Assembly (NCBI GenBank): GCA_937906475.1
Contig: CALCZA010000142.1
Span: 1 to 37,807, forward strand
DNA length: 37,807 bases
Reading direction: 5' to 3'
Origin: an uncultured bacterium
Lineage (GTDB): Bacteria > Planctomycetota > UBA1135 > UBA2386
Numbering within the stretch: the stretch's first letter is position 1; each line of letters begins with the position of its first letter. The position numbers were made by a program, and so were the translations under genes. Positions 1-5,799 of the stretch are shown in pieces. Under the pieces are notes generated by a model. It was not told the DNA's origin, ran no database searches, and saw only the letters and a list, made by a program, of their open reading frames with translations.

Positions 1-63
1 TCTGGCATGCAGGCATCTGGCACTGCGGTCGCCGCTTCTGACGCAAGCGACCGGAGTAAGCCC

Positions 64-876
64 ATGGCTCGATGGTTGCGGCGTTTGCTGTTGGCCGGGT
101 CCGCCCTGCTGTTGTCGTTCCTCATTGGAGCCGTGGCTCGCGGTCCGGTTTGTTGGCCGTTCGACTTTATTTGGAACCTCGGACCGGTCGTCGATGCACC
201 AGACTTGCGGGTTCCGGATGATGGCAAGGTTCGTGTGGTGTTCTTGCAGCACGGCATGTGGCGCACATCGATGGCGTTGGATCGCATCGAGCGCACCTTG
301 CGGCACCACGGCTACGAGGTGATCAATACCGGCTACCCGAGTAATAGCGACTACCTGGCAGCTCACGCCAAGCGCCTACGCGATGTCGTCGAGACCCGAT
401 ATGCACGTGGCAAGGTTGATGAGGTTTCGTTCATCGGTCACTCGATGGGGGGCGTTGTGATTCACGAGTACCTTCGGCGTACAGATTCCCGGAAGCCCAA
501 AGCCTGCATCTACATCGCGACGCCGCAGCGCGGGGCAATTCTGGCCGGCAAGCGCCGGAACTGGTTCCTGTACGAGATCGTAATGGGCACTAAGGCAGCC
601 CGGCAGCTGGCGATGACGGACCCGATCCACAAGCTTCCGATCCTCTATGGGGATCGCTCGGGCGCCATTATCGGAGATGTCGGCGAGGGTAATGTCGATA
701 TCCCGGGCCACGACGATGGCACCGTGGGGGTTTCCGAAGCCACCTTTGACGGGGTCTCGGACAATATTTTGGTGCCGTTCGGGCACACCAGAATCGTCGT
801 CATGGACGAGGTGTTACGTCAGATCCTGCATTTCCTTGGCAGGGGGGGCTTCGCGGCGGCCGGCAAAGGTGGCTAG
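64..876 (+). CDS. Membrane-anchored alpha/beta hydrolase (lipase/esterase-like)
   Basis: Predicted 270-residue hydrolase. A basic N-terminus is followed by a hydrophobic segment (about residues 8-25), so it is probably membrane-anchored or exported. The hydrolase core has an HG oxyanion-type motif (LQHGMW) and the nucleophile elbow GHSMGG, with Ser at about residue 127. A later HDDGTVG segment could supply the catalytic Asp and FGHTRIV the catalytic His, giving a complete-looking triad. The pattern resembles the lipase/PGAP1-like branch of the alpha/beta hydrolases; the substrate cannot be read from sequence. I chose the ATG at 64 because GGAG (53-56) sits 7 bases upstream. An in-frame ATG at 7 would add 19 low-complexity residues, and the frame stays open to the window edge. 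A G7 run (842-848) lies near the 3' end. Confidence 0.8.
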   Translation: MARWLRRLLLAGSALLLSFLIGAVARGPVCWPFDFIWNLGPVVDAPDLRVPDDGKVRVVFLQHGMWRTSMALDRIERTLRHHGYEVINTGYPSNSDYLAAHAKRLRDVVETRYARGKVDEVSFIGHSMGGVVIHEYLRRTDSRKPKACIYIATPQRGAILAGKRRNWFLYEIVMGTKAARQLAMTDPIHKLPILYGDRSGAIIGDVGEGNVDIPGHDDGTVGVSEATFDGVSDNILVPFGHTRIVVMDEVLRQILHFLGRGGFAAAGKGG

Positions 877-896
877 AATGCTGGCCCCTCCCCGCG

Positions 897-1457
897 ATGA
901 AGAACTCCTTCCAAACCCTCTTGCTTGGTGCCGGCTTCGGCGCTGCGTTCCTGATCGGACAGTGCTTTCCGGGCACTGCTGATGCCAACCAGACGCTCAC
1001 AAACCCGCCTTGGGCCGCCAACCCTGCGGCTGGCAGCCTGACTCTGGACGCGCAAGGTCGTGGCCCGGTCAACCCGCCCCCGCGTCCGATCACCCCAGCG
1101 GAGCCAGCCCCTGGCGGCGTCGCGCCGATTGTCTACACCGAGAGTTCGAGCACGGCGAGCAGCAATAACGGCTTCCTGGCCGTGACCGGCAGCTATGGCG
1201 TCGGCACCCAGGTGCTCTACGTAATCGACACCGAAAACCGCCAATTGGCCGTTTACGAGGCCCGGGGTGGATCAACCGAGCAACGGCGTATCGTCATGGT
1301 CGGCGCCCGTCGCATTGACTTGGACCTGCAGCTGCCGGGCTACAACGACCGCTCCGAATACGAATACGGCGACCTAGAGAAGCTGTTCACAAAGCGCAAT
1401 AAGAAAGACCGCTCGGTCAAAACCGGTCTAGAACGGAACAACCGTAAACGTAAGTAG
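897..1457 (+). CDS. Small secreted protein of unknown function
   Basis: 186 residues with an N-terminal signal-like segment (MKNSFQTLLLGAGFGAAFLIG, hydrophobic to about residue 25), then a Pro/Gly/Ala-rich linker to about residue 85. A compact C-terminal part follows, with a beta-rich stretch around VLYVIDTENRQLAVYEA and a downstream LPGYNDRSEYEYGDLEKLF segment, ending in a basic tail. I do not recognise a named family. The protein is probably periplasmic or envelope-associated. It starts 20 bases after the hydrolase stop. A TAGAAT hexamer (874-879) lies 17 bases before the ATG and could be a -10 element. A terminator hairpin follows the gene. Confidence 0.7.
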   Translation: MKNSFQTLLLGAGFGAAFLIGQCFPGTADANQTLTNPPWAANPAAGSLTLDAQGRGPVNPPPRPITPAEPAPGGVAPIVYTESSSTASSNNGFLAVTGSYGVGTQVLYVIDTENRQLAVYEARGGSTEQRRIVMVGARRIDLDLQLPGYNDRSEYEYGDLEKLFTKRNKKDRSVKTGLERNNRKRK

Positions 1458-1506
1458 TGGGTTCCCTACGGCGAAAGTTGCGGTAAGCTCCCGCCTGCTA
1501 CTCCTC

Positions 1507-1525
1507 ACGGAGTGGTCTCCGTTTT
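1507..1525 (+). terminator. Rho-independent terminator
   Basis: A 6-bp stem, ACGGAG (1507-1512) with CTCCGT (1517-1522), encloses a TGGT loop and runs straight into a short T tract (1522-1525). It lies about 50 bases after the stop at 1457 and before the next gene at 1640, so it fits the end of the upstream transcript. Confidence 0.6.
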
Positions 1526-1639
1526 GCCCCTCGGAGTATCCGGATTGCCCTCGGGCGCCCGGGTCAAGCCGACACCAAGATCCCTGTAAGACCCCACTCT
1601 CCCCTGACTCGTCCCCGCGACGCAATTCGAGGTAAGTCC

Positions 1640-2131
1640 GTGTCCCAGTCCGAAGATTTCCTGTCATTCGAGAAGGCCCTCCGCGAGCTGCAACTGCGCA
1701 GCGAAGAACTCAAAAAACTCGTCTCCGAGGGTGAGATTCGTGCCTACCGCGACGGAGACTCGATGAAGTTCCGTGCGGAAGACATCGAATCCCTGAGCTC
1801 AGAGAGCGAAGGCGACACCAAGCTTTCCTTCGCTGATTCGCTCGAAGACGACACCGGCATGGTGACCGAGCAGATCTCCGATGAGGACACGCTGATTGTC
1901 GAAGACGACATCGACGAAGAGCCTGCGCCGCGCCGCGCCGCCCGTTCGCCAGCTCGCGTTGCGACGCAAGCTGCTGACGCAAGCGCGACCGCTCCTTGGG
2001 TCAGTGTTGTGGCCATCCTTGGCTGCATCGTGATGATCTGGGGCGCTGCTGTTGGCAACGCGCTCGTCGGTGAGAAGGATCCGGCAGATAGTTTCTTCAC
2101 GTCGGCGTTCGCCGAGAAGAAGGCTAAGTAG
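1640..2131 (+). CDS. Helix-turn-helix protein with C-terminal membrane anchor
   Basis: 163 residues. Residues about 8-52 (FEKALRELQLRSEELKKLV, then EGEIRAYRDGDSMKFRAEDI) resemble the MerR/excisionase-type helix-turn-helix (HTH_17): two helices, the 'G.IRAYR.G...F...DI' wing and a short final helix. A strongly acidic linker (about 55-105) leads to an Arg/Ala patch and one transmembrane helix (about residues 117-138, VSVVAILGCIVMIWGAAVG). This suggests a DNA- or protein-binding domain tethered to the inner membrane with a short tail outside. I chose the GTG at 1640 because GAGGT (1629-1633) precedes it. The gene is flanked by terminators at 1507 and 2303 and appears to be its own transcription unit. 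Function unknown. Confidence 0.7.
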   Translation: MSQSEDFLSFEKALRELQLRSEELKKLVSEGEIRAYRDGDSMKFRAEDIESLSSESEGDTKLSFADSLEDDTGMVTEQISDEDTLIVEDDIDEEPAPRRAARSPARVATQAADASATAPWVSVVAILGCIVMIWGAAVGNALVGEKDPADSFFTSAFAEKKAK

Positions 2132-2200
2132 GTCAAAGCAGACTGCGGTAGGCCGAAGCAGGCTGCGGTTAGCTGAAGCAGGCGTTAGGTCGAAGCAATC
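2129..2200. repeat. Imperfect ~20-bp tandem repeat after the HTH gene
   Basis: About four degenerate copies of a unit like TAGGCCGAAGCAGGCTGCGG follow head to tail from the stop codon: 2129-2148, 2149-2168, a shortened copy at 2170-2185 and a partial copy from 2186. The third and fourth copies have drifted. The array lies in the 3' region before the terminator at 2303. Confidence 0.6.
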
Positions 2201-2302
2201 CCGGGTTGTCCGAGTGCTTGGCCGCTCGTTTGCGAGTCTGGAAAGTTCTCCACAGCATCGCTGCGATTGCCGTTAGGTTTCGCTGCGTCAGTGCGATCCC
2301 CG

Positions 2303-2342
2303 AAAGCCACGGCTTGAGCTAACCGCTCTGACCGTGGCTTTT
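2303..2342 (+). terminator. Strong rho-independent terminator
   Basis: A 10-bp stem, AAAGCCACGG (2303-2312) with CCGTGGCTTT (2332-2341), contains a second inner stem GAGC/GCTC around TAACC. It ends in TTTT (2339-2342). It separates the HTH gene from the OmpA-like lipoprotein gene. The 305-base gap 2132-2436 holds this element and the tandem repeat; I see no gene in it. Confidence 0.75.
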
Positions 2343-2436
2343 GCGTGTCCGGAACGCTACGGTGTTGGCCGGTCGCCGATGGTCAAGGTCGGTGACGTTT
2401 TATAGAGCCAAAGCGAACACGCGAGGGGGCAACGTA

Positions 2437-3102
2437 ATGAAGTACACCATGATGATCGTGGCGCTGGTTTGCGCCAGCGCTTGCGTTAGTCCAGAGGCGC
2501 ACCGACAGCTACAAGGCGAAAATGATGCGCTCAAGGCGCACATCGCCAACCTGGCGGAGCAACATCGAGCCTTAGCGGCTCGCACCGGCCAGCTCGAAAA
2601 CGAGAACCAGGAGCTGGGTGCGCGCGCGGCGGATGCCACCTGGATTGAAGAACAGAAGAAGAAGCTTGGCGACCTGCTCAAGCAATATGGCGGCGATGGC
2701 AAGCCAACCCGGGTTCCGGGCGTCGAACTTGTGCAGACCAGCGAAGGCTACGCCTTCCGGGTTGCCGGCGAGGTCTTGTTCGCATCGGGTCAGCACGCGT
2801 TGTCCGATGGCGGCAAGCGCACGCTCGCGGAACTAGCCAAGTCGATCCAAAGCCAAGGTCGTTCGGTTCGTGTCGAAGGGCACACCGATGACACGCCGAT
2901 CAAGCGCAGCCGTTGGGGCACCAACATGCGATTGTCTGCGGAGCGCTCCATGAGCGTGCTGGACTTCCTGATCTCATCAGGCGTTCCGGCCAGCAAGTTG
3001 AGCATGGCAGGTTACGGCGAATACCGCCCGGCCATCGAAGAGAAGACCGATGCGGCTCGCAAGACGAACCGCCGCGTCGAGATCCTGATGCTCAACCGAT
3101 GA
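2437..3102 (+). CDS. OmpA-family peptidoglycan-binding lipoprotein
   Basis: 221 residues. It has a lipoprotein signal (MKYTMMIVALVCASAC, lipid-attachment Cys at 16), a predicted coiled coil at about residues 20-75 (DALKAHIANLAEQHRALAAR and onward), then a C-terminal OmpA/Pal/MotB-like domain from about residue 90. Visible domain hallmarks are the beta strand ending in LFASG, the EGHTDDTP motif, the NMRLSAERSMSVLDFL helix and the terminal NRRVEILM strand. The family binds peptidoglycan non-covalently, so the likely role is linking outer membrane to wall. I chose the ATG at 2437 over an upstream in-frame start (2341) because it gives a clean signal peptide and follows GAGGGGG. The next gene starts 7 bases downstream. 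Confidence 0.88.
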   Translation: MKYTMMIVALVCASACVSPEAHRQLQGENDALKAHIANLAEQHRALAARTGQLENENQELGARAADATWIEEQKKKLGDLLKQYGGDGKPTRVPGVELVQTSEGYAFRVAGEVLFASGQHALSDGGKRTLAELAKSIQSQGRSVRVEGHTDDTPIKRSRWGTNMRLSAERSMSVLDFLISSGVPASKLSMAGYGEYRPAIEEKTDAARKTNRRVEILMLNR

Positions 3103-3109
3103 AGCTCGC

Positions 3110-4234
3110 GTGACGCGTTGCGGCCAGGTCGGAATGCAGCCTGTGGCTATGCCACAGGCAACTGTGCCAGTGACGGCCGGTGCGGCGCCTCATGGTCGCC
3201 GAGCGTTTGCTTGGCTGGTGACTGTCGCGCTGTTGCTCGCAGGGTGCAGCGCAGATGGCGTAGCTAGCACCGACAGCCTGGAGCGAGTTCATCGTCGTGG
3301 CCAGTTTGGTTCTCTTCGCGACTTCGTGTTGTATGCCAGGCCCCAGGATCTGCCTGGTACCGCCTTGCTGGTGGATCGATTTGAGGTGACCCAGGATGAC
3401 TGGGCTGCCTTTGCCAGAACTGAGCAGGGCGTTGCTGTCGCGGCGAGGTCGGTAGGGTCTCGCGGCAATGGTGCGCTACCCGCGTCGGGCATGAGTTTGC
3501 AGCAAGCGCGCGCCTTCGCCCGCTGGCGGCTTGGACGTTTGCCCACCGAGTCAGAGTGGCGACGCGCGACCGTCGCGGGCGGTAGCAGTCCGTTCCCATG
3601 GGGCGTCAAAGAGTTCGCTACGCACGCCAACTCCGGCAACCTCGGTCTCGGTGAACCGACGCCAGTGGGGTCCTTCGAATCCGGGCGCCGCGCCGGCGGC
3701 AGTTGGCCCTACGACTTGATTGGCAACGTGCGGGAATGGACCGAGACCGTACCGGGAGATTGGTGTGCTGCAGTTGGTAGCGCCTCATCGTTCGCAGCCA
3801 ATCGCCGCCGAGTTCTGGCGATCCCGGCGCTTTCGGTATGGTCGACCTTGCGATTGGTTGCACCGGCGATGGCCGCGACCGTCGGCCCAGGCCAGGCACC
3901 GCGACGAGTAGTCGGGGTGGATTTCGAAACCCCACTGAGTGATATCGCCAATCCTCAGGATGACTCGCAGATGGCTGACGAGCGACGCTCGCGAACCGGC
4001 ATGCGGGTCTACACCACGGTCGATGAGCTTCTCAATCGATTGCTTGGCATGATGCAGCCGGCCTCTGCCGAGGAACGTTTGCAGTTGGTGCGCTTCGTTG
4101 CTCGCAAGGGCCATCGCAAGGTACTCACCGACGCGTTCTTGGCCTCGCCACGCGCCGAACAGATGTTCCCGAGTCGGTCCATCGCGGCGGTGCTCAGCAC
4201 GGCACTGTTGACTGGGTCGCCGGAGCCAAAATGA
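3110..4234 (+). CDS. FGE-sulfatase-domain-like lipoprotein, probably non-catalytic
   Basis: 374 residues from a GTG start. An N-terminal stretch precedes a lipoprotein signal (AWLVTVALLLAGC, Cys at about 46). Residues about 65-240 follow the formylglycine-generating enzyme/SUMF1 fold: 'DRFEVTQDDWAAFA', 'ASGMSLQQARAFARWR', 'RLPTESEWRRA', 'PFPWG', and 'YDLIGNVREWTE'. The C-terminal part of the domain, where true FGEs carry their redox cysteines, reads ANRRRVLAIPALSVWSTLRL and has no cysteine. I therefore infer a binding or structural role rather than formylglycine synthesis. A helical extension of about 110 residues of unknown function follows. The stop overlaps the rsmA start by 4 bases (ATGA), implying translational coupling. 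In-frame ATG codons downstream are alternative starts. Confidence 0.75.
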   Translation: MTRCGQVGMQPVAMPQATVPVTAGAAPHGRRAFAWLVTVALLLAGCSADGVASTDSLERVHRRGQFGSLRDFVLYARPQDLPGTALLVDRFEVTQDDWAAFARTEQGVAVAARSVGSRGNGALPASGMSLQQARAFARWRLGRLPTESEWRRATVAGGSSPFPWGVKEFATHANSGNLGLGEPTPVGSFESGRRAGGSWPYDLIGNVREWTETVPGDWCAAVGSASSFAANRRRVLAIPALSVWSTLRLVAPAMAATVGPGQAPRRVVGVDFETPLSDIANPQDDSQMADERRSRTGMRVYTTVDELLNRLLGMMQPASAEERLQLVRFVARKGHRKVLTDAFLASPRAEQMFPSRSIAAVLSTALLTGSPEPK

Positions 4235-5127
4235 GTGATCAGGCATCGGGTAGCCGTGACCCGTTTGCTCGCTACCGCGACGAGTTGGCCGCTGTCGGCT
4301 TCAAGCCCAGCACTAGCCGCGGCCAGAACTTCCTGCTCGATCCGAGTCTGCATCGGTGGATAGCCGAGCAGGCTGGCGCCACCGAGGCGGACACCGTCGT
4401 GGAGATTGGTGTCGGCCTTGGCTTCCTGACCCGCGAACTGGCGGCCCGAGCTGGCAAGGTTCTGGCCGTTGAGATTGAGCCGCGCTTGCTGGCCATTGCG
4501 CGACGAGATCTCGCCAGTGCCACAAACATCGAATGGCTCCTGGCCGATGCGCTCGGTGGGCCAGGCCGCACGCTGGCGCTGCGCATCAGTGAAGTCGCCG
4601 AAGCCTGCACCGGCCGGCTGTTGGTGGTTGCCAATCTGCCGTATTCGGTGTCGGGTCCGATGCTCGCAGAATTGGCGCAGTTGTCCCGCATGCCAGATCG
4701 CATCGTCGTGTTGGTGCAGAAAGAACTTGGGCAACGGTTGGCGGCAAAACACGGCTCTGGCACGTATGGGGGCCTTAGTGGCTTGATGCAGAGCATGTTC
4801 GTGGCGCGCTCCCTGCGGGACGTTTCCCCGTCGGTGTTTCGGCCGCGGCCGAACGTTTGGTCCTCTATTATTGGCTTGGATCGGCGTGAAGAAGTGCCGG
4901 CTGAGTTGCTGCCGGCACCAGCGCGGCGTCGATTTGCGCTGTTTCTACGGAAGTTGTTCGGTCAACGTCGCAAAACGTTGCGGCGCACGTTTGCCCTGGC
5001 CAAAGAAGCGCTTGAGCGGCCCGATGCCGCGCTGAGGGAAGCATGGAGCAGCAAGCGTGCCGAGGAGTTGTCGCCCGGCGATCTAGTTGAGTTGTGGACG
5101 GATTGCGAGGGTCCAACGGGGGCCTGA
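4231..5127 (+). CDS. rsmA: 16S rRNA (adenine1518/1519-N6)-dimethyltransferase RsmA
   Basis: 298 residues, the usual KsgA/RsmA size. The sequence shows the family-typical QNFLLDPSLH start of the fold, the SAM-binding motif VVEIGVGLGFLTREL, the acidic EIEP end of strand 2 and the NLPY catalytic motif at about residues 134-137 (NLPYSVSGPMLAEL). A C-terminal rRNA-binding helical domain includes FLRKLFGQRRKTLRR. The enzyme dimethylates two adjacent adenines near the 3' end of 16S rRNA during small-subunit assembly. It is translationally coupled to the FGE-like lipoprotein gene by a 4-base overlap, which is an unusual partner. A long non-coding stretch follows. Confidence 0.95.
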   Translation: MSDQASGSRDPFARYRDELAAVGFKPSTSRGQNFLLDPSLHRWIAEQAGATEADTVVEIGVGLGFLTRELAARAGKVLAVEIEPRLLAIARRDLASATNIEWLLADALGGPGRTLALRISEVAEACTGRLLVVANLPYSVSGPMLAELAQLSRMPDRIVVLVQKELGQRLAAKHGSGTYGGLSGLMQSMFVARSLRDVSPSVFRPRPNVWSSIIGLDRREEVPAELLPAPARRRFALFLRKLFGQRRKTLRRTFALAKEALERPDAALREAWSSKRAEELSPGDLVELWTDCEGPTGA

Positions 5128-5178
5128 GCCGCCGTGCCCTTGTTCTCGAAATACCCTGGATTGGCAGAGGGTTCGGGC

Positions 5179-5206
5179 TTGACGGATAGCCAGAGCGTGT
5201 TACACT
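5179..5206 (+). promoter_or_regulatory. Sigma-70-like promoter
   Basis: TTGACG (5179-5184) and TACACT (5201-5206) are separated by 16 bases. This is a good match to a housekeeping -35/-10 pair and lies about 50 bases after the rsmA stop. Transcription would start near 5213, giving a leader of almost 590 bases before dnaG, or a separate RNA. Confidence 0.5.
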
Positions 5207-5259
5207 TAGAGGTTGCACAACGCGCAGCGCCCCCGGTATCGCGATACTATCCGGGTCTT

Positions 5260-5290
5260 GGAGGAGCCGACTGGCTGTCGGCGCTCCTCC
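5260..5290 (+). other. Strong compound RNA hairpin in dnaG leader
   Basis: GGAGGAGC (5260-5267) pairs with GCTCCTCC (5283-5290). An inner CGAC/GTCG stem closes a TGGCT loop, with a two-base GC bulge. This gives 12 pairs in 31 bases with no following T tract, so it is more likely an RNA structural element than a terminator. It starts about 47 bases after the predicted transcription start. Confidence 0.55.
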
Positions 5291-5463
5291 GCTAGGCGGG
5301 CAAGTTTGGCACTGGTTTGGATTGCCGTTTGACGTGACTGCTGCTGTGGCTGGTCTCTTGAGCGCGTTAGGGCGCAACTACCCAATGGGCGAAATCGCCT
5401 TCGACGGGTGCATCAAGCAAGATCGACGGTGTTGTCACGGGACATGGTGCCCAGGCTTTCCAC

Positions 5464-5485
5464 GTGTCGGTTTACCTGCCGACAC
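5464..5485 (+). other. 7-bp hairpin in dnaG leader
   Basis: GTGTCGG (5464-5470) pairs with CCGACAC (5479-5485) around an 8-base loop, TTTACCTG. There is no T tract. It is one of several hairpins in the non-coding stretch and its role is unknown. Confidence 0.4.
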
Positions 5486-5591
5486 CGGATTGCTGGGGTA
5501 GTCTTGTCTGCCTTGGTTACCTGAGTTGCATGGCTGGTTGGGGTTCGTATTCGAACTCTTACTAGTGGTGGAGCAGGGGTTGTCGGGGCGG

Positions 5592-5619
5592 AAATGGGTC
5601 GTTTTGTACAACCCATTTT
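5592..5619 (+). terminator. Possible terminator or attenuator hairpin
   Basis: AAATGGGT (5592-5599) pairs with ACCCATTT (5611-5618), and a short T run ends at 5619. The A/T-flanked stem is symmetric and could act in either direction. If the promoter at 5179 is real, this would end a roughly 400-base RNA or attenuate transcription into dnaG. Confidence 0.35.
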
Positions 5620-5640
5620 GACGGCGGTGCGTGAGGTCAG

Positions 5641-5683
5641 TCATTCGTCGGCATTGTCATTCGTCGGCATTGTCATTCGTTGG
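5641..5683. repeat. 16-bp tandem repeat upstream of dnaG
   Basis: TCATTCGTCGGCATTG occurs twice exactly (5641-5656 and 5657-5672). A truncated, slightly changed third copy follows (5673-5683). The array ends about 115 bases before the dnaG start. Confidence 0.8.
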
Positions 5684-5799
5684 TCCGGAGCACTACCCAG
5701 GGTGCCCGTGCCAATCAAATATTTCCCCCAACAGCAGTTCCCCTAGAAGTCGTTCTCCAGCAAGCGCCACCCGGCGCGCGAACGGAGAGCACCCCCAAC

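Larger units (their letters stand above)
5128..5799 (+). other. 672-base structured non-coding region before dnaG
   Basis: No convincing protein gene is present: the small open frames have no recognisable domain or signal, and an upstream extension of the dnaG frame to 5680 reads as non-coding. The stretch holds a promoter-like sequence (5179-5206), a strong compound hairpin (5260-5290), a small GGCG/CGCC hairpin (5388-5399), a 7-bp hairpin (5464-5485), an AT-flanked hairpin (5592-5619) and a 16-bp tandem repeat (5641-5683). It could be a long 5' leader of the dnaG-rpoD transcript or contain a separate small RNA. I looked for SRP RNA, RNase P and tmRNA signature sequences and did not find them. 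Confidence 0.5.

Noticed and set aside
4009..4752. Minus-strand open frame (247 codons) across the FGE-like gene and rsmA
   Set aside because: Both overlapped plus-strand genes have clear family motifs; the frame is an opposite-strand shadow in GC-rich DNA.
5507..5575. tRNA-like sequence around GGGTTCGTATTCGAACTC
   Set aside because: The T-arm-like stem does not fit the conserved loop, and no acceptor, D or anticodon arm can be formed around it on either strand.
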